Assembly: GCA_951812335.1 (NCBI GenBank)
Contig: OX638293.1
Span: 762,501 to 826,500 of the forward strand
Source: Rhodothermales bacterium
Lineage (GTDB): Bacteria > Bacteroidota > Rhodothermia > Rhodothermales > VXPQ01
Reading direction: 5' to 3'
DNA length: 64,000 nt
Under the pieces are notes generated by a model. That model ran no database searches, had not been told where the DNA came from, and saw nothing but the letters and a program-made list of their open reading frames with translations. The stretch's first letter is position 1. Each line of letters begins with the position of its first letter. Below are positions 1 through 8,098 of this stretch, one piece after another. The position numbers and the translations under genes were made by a program.

Positions 1-160
1 ACTGGTGCGCATCCCCGGGCGGCATATGCACCCGCACCATGAGGAGGTCTTCGGCCTCGGTCAGTCCGGGGCGGCACAGCCAGTGATGCGGCCCCCAGGG
101 GGCTTCTTCCACTTCCGCTTCCGTGGCGGTGACGAAACGCAGGGTTCGGTCGTCGGGCAT
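1..160 (-). CDS. Cupin-domain protein, N-terminal part (cut by window edge)
   Basis: The minus strand opens with ATG at 160-158 and stays open to the window edge, giving about 53 residues. The visible end, RVHMPPGDAHQ, resembles the entry to a cupin barrel, where a Pro-Gly turn precedes the metal-binding His residues. The rest lies outside the window, so metal ligands and function cannot be judged. It lies downstream of, and in the same direction as, the large dehydrogenase-like gene, separated by a 260-bp repeat element. Confidence 0.5.
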   Translation of the reverse strand, partial: MPDDRTLRFVTATEAEVEEAPWGPHHWLCRPGLTEAEDLLMVRVHMPPGDAHQ

Positions 161-170
161 GGTTTTTGTT

Positions 171-430
171 AAGGATACTCTGATTAAATCCGCAAAGTTC
201 AGAGGCTGAAAGGGGTGCGCTGGCAAGGAATGACGAAGCAATGTGGCAGGCCCCACATAATGAGGAATGACACAGCCAGCGTGCCCCTCTCTGCCTCCCG
301 AAGGGCGCTTCACGCCCGCCGACGCCCGGAATCTGCGGTGTTTTCCACTAATTTCAATGATGCAAATACAATATCTTTTACGCACGAGCGTGAAGCGCTG
401 GTCAAAGTGGATTTGATCAGAGTATCCTTA
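171..430. repeat. Long copy of a dispersed inverted-repeat element (copy E1)
   Basis: This 260-bp non-coding segment is bounded by near-perfect inverted ends: AAGGATACTCTGATTAAATC on the left, and the complement of GATTTGATCAGAGTATCCTT on the right (one mismatch in about 21). The interior shares the stretch GCCTCCCGAAGGGC and a CGTGAAG segment with the copy at 17484. Seven other copies or half-copies lie in other intergenic spaces of this window. No transposase is encoded, so it resembles a MITE or a palindromic intergenic repeat. Its right end includes the TAA stop codon of the neighbouring gene. Confidence 0.8.
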
Positions 431-3400
431 ATTATCTCCTTCCGGCTCCTTTTCCGGATCCAGCGAAACCAGCACGCCCTGCATCGCCACATAGTGGCCC
501 GCGTACGTGCAGATGAACGGGTAGTCGCCGGGCGGCGGCATGGTGAAGGTTACCTCTACGGTTTCCCCGGGTCCCGCCGTGGCGGTGTACGCAATGATTT
601 TCTCGTCGTGTTCCGGCGGAATGTAGTCGTGTTTTGCGGCGGTGAGGCCCGCCATGCCCACCGGGTTGATGTATTCCCAGTGTTCCAGCACGACCACGTT
701 GTGCGTCATGGCCGGCGAGGTGGCGTTGTTCACGAAGCGGATAGTGACAAGTTCGCCGGCTACAGCCTCGATGAACCGGGTGTCGAAGGCCATCTCATCC
801 CCTACGGAAGCGATCGTAATCACCCCGTCCCGGTCCGGGCGCGTACCTCCCCTCGAAGCGCCCGCTTCTTCCTCTGCACCCCCGGTCATGTCCATCGTCG
901 TTATTTCCCCGGTCAGGATGCCGCTCATCCGGTGGAACGCGACATGACCTACGGCTTCCTTGACGGCGCCCGTCATGGCGTCCGCGTTGTTCGCGGCCCG
1001 CAGGAATCCTCGCGCGTGTTTCGCGCCCGCAGCCGTGGCGGCGTGCGGAATCCATGCATCCCGGGCGTTTTCGGGCGCGGTGAGCATGGCGAATACGGCT
1101 GCCCCCGTCTCGTCGGAGGGAGGAGCATCCGCGAGGGCGAGCAAGGCGGCAAGCCGCACGCGCGCGTCTTCATCTTCCAGCACATTACTTGCCATCAAGG
1201 CGTCGCGTGAGGCGTCGGTCGGCGGCAGAACGCTTGCGGCGGCTCGACGCACGGCTGCGGAGGGATGGTTCAGCGCTTCCGCAGCGGCGCCGAAGGCTTC
1301 GTTATGGGCGCCGTCCAGCATGCCCAGGCCGTGCAGTGTCCACAAGGCATGCAATGCGCCCGGATTGAGGCCGAGGGAATCCATGGACGTATCGCGCACA
1401 AGGCCGTACAGGTCCATCGCCACATCCTGTTCGCCCCGCTCCACAAGGAGCCGCTGGGCCGTTTGCCGCCAGAACATGTTGTCGTGCCGGAGTGCGGCGA
1501 CGAGTTCCTGCGGCGAAGCGCCGGAGAGGTCCATGGTTTCGTCCGAAGCGGCATCCTTATGCACGATGCGATAGATGCGGCCGTGCTCGCGGTCCCGCAG
1601 ATCGGTCACGTACGCATTGTTTTGTCCGTGCTCCCAACCTTCCCGGAACGGACCGAGGTTATGTTGCGGGATGTAGTTGTACCAGTCGACCATCCAAAGT
1701 GCGCCGTCGGGGCCTACCTCGGCAAGGATGGGAATGGTCCACTCGTCGTCGCTGGCGAGCATGTTCCACTTGTTGAGCGCCTTGTAGTCGCTGCCGTCGG
1801 GCTCGATAGCGAATCGCCCCAGTGTGCGGACGGTCGGCCCGGCGACGAATGCGATGCGATTCCAGTATTCTTCGGGGAAATCGCGCGCCGTGTACAAGGC
1901 ATGTCCGGATGCGGCCGTGTAATTGCCTTTCCAGTCTCCCTGACGGGTGCGGGTCGTTACGGGGTGTACGCGCCGGTCTTCGGCAATAGTGCCGAGCCGG
2001 ACGGGGGTCCATCCGCGCACCGCCTCGTAATACCGATTCGGGACGGGCATGTATACGCTGGGATTGTTGTTGGCTGTCGAAGCAAACGCGATACCCTCCT
2101 CGCTGAAACCGAATCCCCAGGTGTTGTTGTTCGTCATCCGCACGAATTCAAGTTTGGCCCCGTCCGGTTTGAACCGGAAGAAGCCCATCGGGAATTGGTG
2201 GGATTCGCCGCCGACCGTTCCGTCGAAGCCCGAATAGCCCACGACGCCCCATATCCAGTTGTCGAAACCCATCCGGATGTTGTTGGGCCCCGCGTGGGTG
2301 TCGAACGTTCCCCAGCCCTCGAAAAGGACTTCCTGCACATCGGCTTTGTCGTCTCCGTCGGTGTCTTTCAGGAAGAAGGTATACGGCGCCTGTACCACCA
2401 CGACGCCGCCGTTCGCAAAGGCGAATCCGGTCGGGATGCTCAGGTTCTCGGCGAACACGTTGAACGAGTCGGCCCGGCCGTCTCCGTCGGTATCTTCAAG
2501 AATCGTGATACGGTCGTTGCCCTGTCCGACCTCTTCATGAAGCTGGTTCGGGTAATCGATGGTTTCTGCAATCCATAGTCTTCCGCGTTCGTCCCATGCC
2601 ATATAGATGGGCTTGACGATGTCGGGCTCCGCCGCAAAGAGTCGGATCTCGAATCCCGGCGGCGCCACCATGCGGGACATGGACGTTTCAATGTCCAGGG
2701 GCAGCTGCATGGGGCGCAGCTTGCGCTCGTTTTCCGGGTTCGAGTTGTATTCGAGAGAAGGCAGTACGGCGTCGACGTACTCGTACGGCATCGATCTGGG
2801 CACGACGTCGAGCGCCCAGTCTCCGGCGGCCCACTTGATGCCCCGTGCAACCAGTTGCTGGAATCCAGGCTGCGACCAGGTTCGTTCGTCGTGCCCCCAG
2901 GCCGTGTAGAAAACTCTTCCCTCGCCGTGCGTCCGCACCCATGTCCACGGCTCGGTGTGATCGCCCTCGCGGCGCACTTCGAGCACGGTGCGATCAGGGT
3001 TGTGGTTTGTGTGGATGTACGTTTCGTCCCAGCTTTCGAATTCCGGCACGCCGAGGATGGCGGGATGTGTCGGATCCGTGCGTTCCGTACGCACGACGCC
3101 GATACCGTGGCTGTCGAAGGCCGCGCCGACGAGCGCGATATAGGCCTCCGAGTTGCGAAACATGGCCGAGGCGCAATGCAGGGGGACGAATCCGCCGCCC
3201 TCCGCGACATACTCGAGCAGGGCCTGTTCCTGCGCGTCCGTCACTTCCAGATAGTTAGCGTAGAACGCCACCGCGTCGAATTGACGCAAGTTCTCGAGAT
3301 GGATGGTCTCGACTTCGTCCGTGTAGAAGATGTTCACGCCCATTGCGTACAGCGCCGAGATGATTTGCTGGGCGCGGGCTGCGGGTTGATGGTGCCCGTG

Positions 3401-3526
3401 GTCACCGAGGAACAGGACGGACACGGTAGACTGGTCGTCCGGCCGGAGCGCTGGCGAGGCGGTGGCGGCGGAACATAAAACGACGGTGAGAAGAAGAACG
3501 CCGGCAAAGGGAGCGAAACGACGCAT
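428..3526 (-). CDS. Exported ThuA / membrane-bound-dehydrogenase-type propeller / HEAT / azurin-like fusion protein
   Basis: A 1032-residue multidomain protein. The start at 3526 is chosen because it begins a clean signal peptide (MRRFAPFAGVLLLTVVL, then ASP); longer in-frame starts only add a non-hydrophobic leader that runs into the upstream gene. Domains in order: a ThuA/GATase-like domain (about 35-245), a propeller of the putative membrane-bound dehydrogenase type (about 290-690, with DTDGDGRAD-like acidic loops), HEAT-like repeats (about 700-880) and a C-terminal cupredoxin domain (about 910-1025). The cupredoxin carries THNVVV and CTYAGHYVAM, giving His, Cys, His and Met copper ligands as in azurin. 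Such proteins are known mainly from Planctomycetes and Bacteroidota and are thought to oxidise sugars or alcohols in the periplasm; the substrate is unknown. It follows a stand-alone ThuA gene by 49 bp, so the two probably form an operon. Confidence 0.85.
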   Translation of the reverse strand: MRRFAPFAGVLLLTVVLCSAATASPALRPDDQSTVSVLFLGDHGHHQPAARAQQIISALYAMGVNIFYTDEVETIHLENLRQFDAVAFYANYLEVTDAQEQALLEYVAEGGGFVPLHCASAMFRNSEAYIALVGAAFDSHGIGVVRTERTDPTHPAILGVPEFESWDETYIHTNHNPDRTVLEVRREGDHTEPWTWVRTHGEGRVFYTAWGHDERTWSQPGFQQLVARGIKWAAGDWALDVVPRSMPYEYVDAVLPSLEYNSNPENERKLRPMQLPLDIETSMSRMVAPPGFEIRLFAAEPDIVKPIYMAWDERGRLWIAETIDYPNQLHEEVGQGNDRITILEDTDGDGRADSFNVFAENLSIPTGFAFANGGVVVVQAPYTFFLKDTDGDDKADVQEVLFEGWGTFDTHAGPNNIRMGFDNWIWGVVGYSGFDGTVGGESHQFPMGFFRFKPDGAKLEFVRMTNNNTWGFGFSEEGIAFASTANNNPSVYMPVPNRYYEAVRGWTPVRLGTIAEDRRVHPVTTRTRQGDWKGNYTAASGHALYTARDFPEEYWNRIAFVAGPTVRTLGRFAIEPDGSDYKALNKWNMLASDDEWTIPILAEVGPDGALWMVDWYNYIPQHNLGPFREGWEHGQNNAYVTDLRDREHGRIYRIVHKDAASDETMDLSGASPQELVAALRHDNMFWRQTAQRLLVERGEQDVAMDLYGLVRDTSMDSLGLNPGALHALWTLHGLGMLDGAHNEAFGAAAEALNHPSAAVRRAAASVLPPTDASRDALMASNVLEDEDARVRLAALLALADAPPSDETGAAVFAMLTAPENARDAWIPHAATAAGAKHARGFLRAANNADAMTGAVKEAVGHVAFHRMSGILTGEITTMDMTGGAEEEAGASRGGTRPDRDGVITIASVGDEMAFDTRFIEAVAGELVTIRFVNNATSPAMTHNVVVLEHWEYINPVGMAGLTAAKHDYIPPEHDEKIIAYTATAGPGETVEVTFTMPPPGDYPFICTYAGHYVAMQGVLVSLDPEKEPEGDN

Positions 3527-3575
3527 GGCAGGAGTTGTGCGTTGGATGGAAAGCAATAGGGTGTGTGCGGGAGCG

Positions 3576-4325
3576 CTACGGGGTACGGCGGGCGGCCCAT
3601 TCCACGCTGTTGCGGAGGATACGGGCGTACGCAGGGTGCTGGTGCGCTGCGCCGTCATGGCCCAGCGTGTTTACGACGATCCGCCCGTTCGTATGGTGGA
3701 CGGTCCACACGATCGGGTATGTTTCGCCGGTTTCGACTTCTTCCGCTTCGGCGAGCACATGGATGGGCGAGCCCTCCGGGTCTCGTTCGGAGCGGTACAA
3801 TTCGTCTTCGATGGTGAATTCAGCCGGTACGTCCGCCATCACCGGATGGTCGGGTTCGATGACCTGCACCGTGAAGGTACCGTATTGCCGGTGGCTCCGG
3901 GACCCTCCGCCCACGAGTTCCCGGTTGTATTCCGGCCAGTCCGACCAGTTGTACCATGCTCCCGGATGTCCGATCACCAGCCCTTTGCCCGCCCCGACGA
4001 AATAAAACACGCCCTCGTGCAATTCCGGGTCGGTCATCGGCTGGTTCGTCACGATGCGGAGTACATTGAGCGTGTCGAGGGCGGGGAGTATGTGCGCCAG
4101 CATGTCGGTATAGGCCGCATGGATACCGGCTTCTCCGAGGACGCCCGCATCTTCCTCATGGAACCACCGGTCGAAATCGTGGGAACTGCCCCCTCCAGCC
4201 GTAAGGACGGAAATAGGGTCGGGCGCCTCGGACGCGGGAGTCTGCGCCTGCGCGTAGACGGATACGGTCAGGGTTGCGAATAGCAGGAAGCTCGCTCGCC
4301 CGGTAGCGTGCAAGAGCGTTGTCAT
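3576..4325 (-). CDS. Exported ThuA-domain protein
   Basis: A 249-residue protein with an N-terminal signal sequence ending near YAQAQT and a single ThuA-like (class I GATase-like fold) domain. Recognisable pieces are the early DFDRWFHEED segment, GAGKGLVIGHPGAW in the middle and VWTVHHTNGRIVVNTLGHD near the C-terminus, typical of the trehalose-utilisation ThuA superfamily in Bacteroidota and Planctomycetes. It lies directly upstream of the large fusion protein, which also starts with a ThuA domain, so the two probably act on the same periplasmic sugar substrate. The biochemical reaction of this subgroup is not established. Confidence 0.8.
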   Translation of the reverse strand: MTTLLHATGRASFLLFATLTVSVYAQAQTPASEAPDPISVLTAGGGSSHDFDRWFHEEDAGVLGEAGIHAAYTDMLAHILPALDTLNVLRIVTNQPMTDPELHEGVFYFVGAGKGLVIGHPGAWYNWSDWPEYNRELVGGGSRSHRQYGTFTVQVIEPDHPVMADVPAEFTIEDELYRSERDPEGSPIHVLAEAEEVETGETYPIVWTVHHTNGRIVVNTLGHDGAAHQHPAYARILRNSVEWAARRTP

Positions 4326-4425
4326 AATCGATGCGGGTCCAGGCGTTCGCGGAATCGCCCGCTACGTTTCCGAAATGGTATAAAACAAAATGATACTTCC
4401 CGCTGCCTGCCGATTTTTCCCGTGG

Positions 4426-4722
4426 TCATGATTTGAGCAACCCGATTACATATTCTTCGTGCATACGTTCTTCGATTTGCGATTGTCTGGCCTTTCCCCA
4501 GCGAGCAGGCATCATACGTTTGTCGCGGTCAAGATGCCGGACACCGATGCCTGCCAGATTGAAGCCGATGTTTTCTCCTATTGCGGCGAGTCCTTTGTGC
4601 GTTTCTACATCTATGCCGCGCAGAATGGATGTCCCGACGACGATAATAGCGGCCTTTCCTTGTTTCAGTACCCGATGCATTTCCTGTAAGGCTACCGGTG
4701 AAATTCGATCGTTGTTCCCTCA
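4426..4722 (-). pseudogene. C-terminal relic of a DNA methyltransferase
   Basis: About 98 codons on the minus strand read as the C-terminus of a site-specific DNA methylase: ALQEMHRVLKQGKAAIIVVG is the usual segment after the catalytic core, followed by GIGVRHLDRDKRMMPARW and a terminal MHEEYVIG. There is an in-frame stop just upstream and no N-terminal half with the SAM-binding and catalytic motifs, so it cannot be active. The break lies beside the paired TATGCA palindromes at 4740-4787, which may mark the deletion boundary. Confidence 0.7.
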
Positions 4723-4739
4723 ATATATTTAAGAGCTTT

Positions 4740-4787
4740 TATGCAAAAAATGCATAAAAGAGGCTGCTACTATGCAAAAAACGCATA
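4740..4787. promoter_or_regulatory. Paired TATGCA-A5-TGCATA palindromes, first site
   Basis: Two copies of a palindrome, TATGCAAAAAATGCATA at 4740 and TATGCAAAAAACGCATA at 4771, start exactly 31 bp apart. The same pair with the same spacing occurs at 13680-13727. The symmetry and the near-three-turn spacing fit cooperative binding of a dimeric regulator upstream of the sulfatase gene at 4949. A repeat-element or recombination-site origin is equally possible. Confidence 0.5.
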
Positions 4788-4796
4788 ATAGAAATT

Positions 4797-4823
4797 TGCG
4801 GACTTAATCAGCGTATCTTTAAG
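4797..4823. repeat. Half-copy of the dispersed hairpin element (E2)
   Basis: GCGGACTTAATCAGCGTATC matches the right terminal arm of the dispersed element, with one change (AGAG to AGCG). No partner arm is visible nearby, so this is a decayed or partial copy upstream of the sulfatase gene. Confidence 0.6.
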
Positions 4824-4948
4824 GTGTGAATACAGCCTCGAATCGACGAAACACCTGACTTGATTGACGGATTTTCAGAAATACAAGGATATTCTTACGA
4901 TATTATTCCGATCCTTTCAACCGATAAAAAAACCTTTTAACGAAGCCT

Positions 4949-6466
4949 ATGCGTAGCATGATCGATTTGGCTTTAAAGATCGGGGCGCCTCTCGCGATTT
5001 TCCTTGCCGGGTTCACTGGTGGGGCTTCGGGTTTTTCGATACGCGATGCATCAGAGAACGCATCCGGTTTGTCCAACCGCAACATCGTGCTCTTCGTCGC
5101 CGACGATCATGGACAGGATACGGGAGCGTACGGGAATCCGGTCCTTCGAACCCCGCATCTCGATGTCTTCGCCGACGAGGGGATGCTGTTCACGCACGCT
5201 TTTGCGACAACCGCCAGTTGCAGCGCAAGCCGTTCCGTATTGCTTACCGGCTTGCACAACCACCGCAACGGGCAATACGGTCATGTGCATGACTTTCATC
5301 ACTTCATGGCGTTCGACAACATCCGGTCCTTGCCGGTATTGCTGGAGGAAGCGGGCTACCGCACGGCCCGCGCCGGAAAATACCATGTGGCGCCAGAGGC
5401 CGTTTTTCGTTTCGGGGAAGCCATTCCCGGGAATTCCCGCGACGTCGTGACCATGGTGGACCATGCCCGCCCGTTTCTCGAGGCGGAAAGCGAGCGCCCT
5501 TTCTTCTTTTATATCGCCACCAGCGACCCGCACCGCGGAGGGGGCACGACCTCGGACGACGCGTTTGCGCCGGATCGTTTCGGCAACCGTCCGGCGGGCT
5601 ATCCCGGCATCGATCCTGTTCTGTACGATCCGGAGGAAGTCGTCGTGCCGCCCTGGCTTCCCGATACGCCGGCTGCGCGCGCCGAACTGGCGCAGTACTA
5701 CCAGTCCGTATCGCGTATCGACCAGGGATTCGGATATCTGGTGCAGGTGCTGAAGGAGGCGGGTCGCTACGACGATACGCTCATTCTTTACCTGTCGGAT
5801 CATGGCATTGCCATGCCGGGAGCCAAAACAACCGTGTACGAACCCGGTTTGCGTTCCCCGCTGATCGTTCGCCATCCCGATGCGGCGGAACGCGGCGTCG
5901 CGACCGACGCCATGGTGAGTTGGGTGGATATTGCACCGACGATTCTGGACTTCGCCGGGGTTGCCGAGCCGACGTATCTGCAGCAGGTTCGATCGGAAGG
6001 TATTCGTATGCATTTGCCGGACGAGCACGGCTTGCACGGGCGTTCCTTCCTGGGTCTTCTGGAGGGCGACGACGGGGCCGGCTTCGATCGCATCTACGCA
6101 TCGCACACGTTCCACGAGATTCAGATGTATTATCCCATGCGCGTCGTGCGGGATCGGGAATACAAACTTATCTGGAATGTGGCGCACGATCTTCCTTTCC
6201 CCTTCTCCACGGATTTGTGGGCGGCGTCTACCTGGCAACAGGCGTACCGGCAAGGGCCGGATGCGCGCTACGGGGTCCGGTCCGTGGAGGATTACATACA
6301 CCGACCCGAGTTCGAGTTGTACGACATGCGCGCCGATCCGTGGGAATCGAGAAATCTGGCGTATCTTTCGGAGTACGCAGAGGTACTGGCCGCTTACCGG
6401 GACATGCTGTGGGATTTCGAGGTGCACACGTCGGATCCGTGGCTGCGCAAACAGGAATACGAATAG
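4949..6466 (+). CDS. Exported sulfatase, sulfamidase-like (S1 family)
   Basis: A 505-residue type I sulfatase with an N-terminal hydrophobic signal. The first metal-binding stretch is NIVLFVADDHGQD and the active-site motif is CSASR within SCSASRSVLLTG; the Cys would be converted to formylglycine by a maturase not present in this window. SDHG (in LYLSDHGIAMPG) and the tail DLRADPWE-type segment are typical of the family. The order of motifs and the HNHRNGQYGH segment resemble heparan N-sulfatase (sulfamidase)-type enzymes, but substrate assignment is inference. It would remove sulfate from polysaccharides in the periplasm or outside the cell. It is followed directly by a hairpin and a second sulfatase. 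Confidence 0.88.
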   Translation: MRSMIDLALKIGAPLAIFLAGFTGGASGFSIRDASENASGLSNRNIVLFVADDHGQDTGAYGNPVLRTPHLDVFADEGMLFTHAFATTASCSASRSVLLTGLHNHRNGQYGHVHDFHHFMAFDNIRSLPVLLEEAGYRTARAGKYHVAPEAVFRFGEAIPGNSRDVVTMVDHARPFLEAESERPFFFYIATSDPHRGGGTTSDDAFAPDRFGNRPAGYPGIDPVLYDPEEVVVPPWLPDTPAARAELAQYYQSVSRIDQGFGYLVQVLKEAGRYDDTLILYLSDHGIAMPGAKTTVYEPGLRSPLIVRHPDAAERGVATDAMVSWVDIAPTILDFAGVAEPTYLQQVRSEGIRMHLPDEHGLHGRSFLGLLEGDDGAGFDRIYASHTFHEIQMYYPMRVVRDREYKLIWNVAHDLPFPFSTDLWAASTWQQAYRQGPDARYGVRSVEDYIHRPEFELYDMRADPWESRNLAYLSEYAEVLAAYRDMLWDFEVHTSDPWLRKQEYE

Positions 6467-6505
6467 AGGATACTCTGAATTTCGCGGACTTAACCAGAGT
6501 ATCCT
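6467..6505. repeat. Compact hairpin copy of the dispersed element (E3)
   Basis: AGGATACTCTG at 6467-6477 pairs perfectly with CAGAGTATCCT at 6495-6505, leaving a 17-base loop. It begins on the base after the TAG stop of the upstream sulfatase and ends 12 bases before the next sulfatase start, so the transcript between the two genes should carry this stem-loop. No T-run follows, which argues against a standard terminator. Confidence 0.75.
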
Positions 6506-6517
6506 GGATTTTTGATT

Positions 6518-7969
6518 ATGAGGTCCGGATCGTTCCGAGGGAAAAGGCCGTCTGCGGCCATACTGCTCACGCTGTGTCTGGCGGCATGGGGGCTTGCCGG
6601 CTGCGGCGCGCCCGACCGTGGAGTCGCCGACGAGGGGGCTGCAGGCGCTTCCCCGAACATCGTATTTATTCTGGCCGACGATCTCGGCTACGGGGATGTG
6701 GGCGTTTTCGGGCAGTCCCGCATCGCGACGCCCAGCCTGGACCGCATGGCGGCGGAAGGTCTCCGGTTTACGCAGTTTTATTCGGGTTCGACCGTGTGCG
6801 CCCCGTCGCGCAGCGTGCTCATGGACGGGCGTCACACGGGGCATACCTACATCCGGGGCAACAGGGAAATACGTCCCTACGGGCAGGAGCCCATCCCCGA
6901 TTCGGTCGTGACCTTTGCCGAAGTGCTCAAGGGCGCCGGATACCGGACCGGGCTTGTGGGCAAGTGGGGGCTGGGCGGTCCCGACACGCCGGGGCATCCG
7001 AACCGCCAGGGATTCGATTATTTTTTCGGCTACCTCGGGCAACGGCACGCCCACAATTACTATACCGACTTCCTTTTCCATAACGAGGCGCGCGTGCCGG
7101 TGGTCGGCAACAGAATGCCCGAACCGCCCAGCGGGGACGGCGCCGGCGAGGCCCTCGACAAGATCACCTACAGCCACGATCTTTTTGCGGATTCGGCGCT
7201 GGCCTTCATCGACCGGAATCGGGAAGGCCCCTTTATCCTCTACTTCGCATTGACGATTCCCCACGCCAACAATGAAGCGGGGCCTCGCGGTATGGAAGTC
7301 CCCGACTACGGACGCTACGAGCACATGGACTGGCCGGACGCCGAGAAGGGAATGGCAGCGATGGTTACCCGGATGGACGCCGACATAGGCCGTTTGCTGG
7401 ATCGCCTCGAGGAGCACGGCATTGCCGAAAACACGCTCGTTTTCTTCACGAGCGACAACGGCCCGCACCGCGAAGGGGGGCGCGATCCGGAGTATTTCGA
7501 TTCGAACGGACCGCTCCGGGGCCTCAAACGGGATTTGTACGAAGGCGGCATTCGCGTGCCCGCCATTGCCTGGTGGCCGGGAAGCGTGGAGGCGGCGGCC
7601 GTCACGGATCATGTGGGATATTTCCCCGATATGTTGCCGACCTTTGCCGGCCTGGCCGGGGTCGCTCCCCCGGAAGACATTGACGGGATCGACATGACGC
7701 CGACCTTGCTGGGCCGCCCCGGGGACCAGCGCCAACACGAATATCTGTACTGGGAGTTCCATGAGGACGACCTGGCGCAGGCTGTACGGATGGGTTCGTG
7801 GAAGGGGGTGCGTACGCCGGCGCACGATGCGATCGAAGTATATGATCTCGATGCGGACCTTTCGGAAACGACCGACATTGCCGCGCAGCATCCCGATGTG
7901 GCGGCGCGCCTCGACAGCATCATGCAGGCGGCCCACCGCCCGTCGTCTATCCAGTGGACGAGAAGGTAG
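6518..7969 (+). CDS. Lipoprotein sulfatase, arylsulfatase A-like (S1 family)
   Basis: A 483-residue sulfatase. ATG at 6518 is preferred over a TTG two codons earlier. The N-terminus is a lipoprotein signal with the lipobox LAGC. Motifs: NIVFILADDLGYGD (metal ligands), VCAPSRSVLMDG (formylglycine Cys, C-x-P-S-R), GKWGLGG and TSDNGPHREGG. Length and motifs fit arylsulfatase A-type S1 enzymes acting at the cell surface on sulfated glycans. It is co-directional with the preceding sulfatase and the following PhoD gene, with hairpin elements in both gaps, suggesting one transcription unit for sulfate and phosphate release. Confidence 0.88.
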   Translation: MRSGSFRGKRPSAAILLTLCLAAWGLAGCGAPDRGVADEGAAGASPNIVFILADDLGYGDVGVFGQSRIATPSLDRMAAEGLRFTQFYSGSTVCAPSRSVLMDGRHTGHTYIRGNREIRPYGQEPIPDSVVTFAEVLKGAGYRTGLVGKWGLGGPDTPGHPNRQGFDYFFGYLGQRHAHNYYTDFLFHNEARVPVVGNRMPEPPSGDGAGEALDKITYSHDLFADSALAFIDRNREGPFILYFALTIPHANNEAGPRGMEVPDYGRYEHMDWPDAEKGMAAMVTRMDADIGRLLDRLEEHGIAENTLVFFTSDNGPHREGGRDPEYFDSNGPLRGLKRDLYEGGIRVPAIAWWPGSVEAAAVTDHVGYFPDMLPTFAGLAGVAPPEDIDGIDMTPTLLGRPGDQRQHEYLYWEFHEDDLAQAVRMGSWKGVRTPAHDAIEVYDLDADLSETTDIAAQHPDVAARLDSIMQAAHRPSSIQWTRR

Positions 7970-7987
7970 ACCGATCGGTCTACTTTG

Positions 7988-8052
7988 AGGATACTCTGAT
8001 CGAAACCGCTTCTCTCAGCCTCTGAACTTTGCGGACTTAATCAGAGTATTCT
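7988..8052. repeat. Hairpin copy of the dispersed element (E4)
   Basis: The left arm AGGATACTCTGATC and right arm ATCAGAGTATTCT bracket about 65 bp between the sulfatase stop and the PhoD start. The single change in the right arm (C to T) would still pair as G-U in RNA. The inner sequence TTTGCGGACTTAATCAGAG matches the right ends of E2 and E3. Confidence 0.75.
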
Positions 8053-8098
8053 TTTTTACCCCCCTTATCGCGCATCGGAAACAGATTTTCCTGGACCC

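Noticed and set aside
1265-2578. A 437-codon open frame on the plus strand opposite the dehydrogenase-like gene
   Set aside because: Antisense shadow; no motif, and the minus strand encodes a clear multidomain protein.
5051-7936. A 961-codon open frame on the minus strand
   Set aside because: It lies opposite two well-supported sulfatase genes, has Arg/Pro/Gly/His-rich composition typical of antisense frames in G+C-rich DNA and shows no domain.
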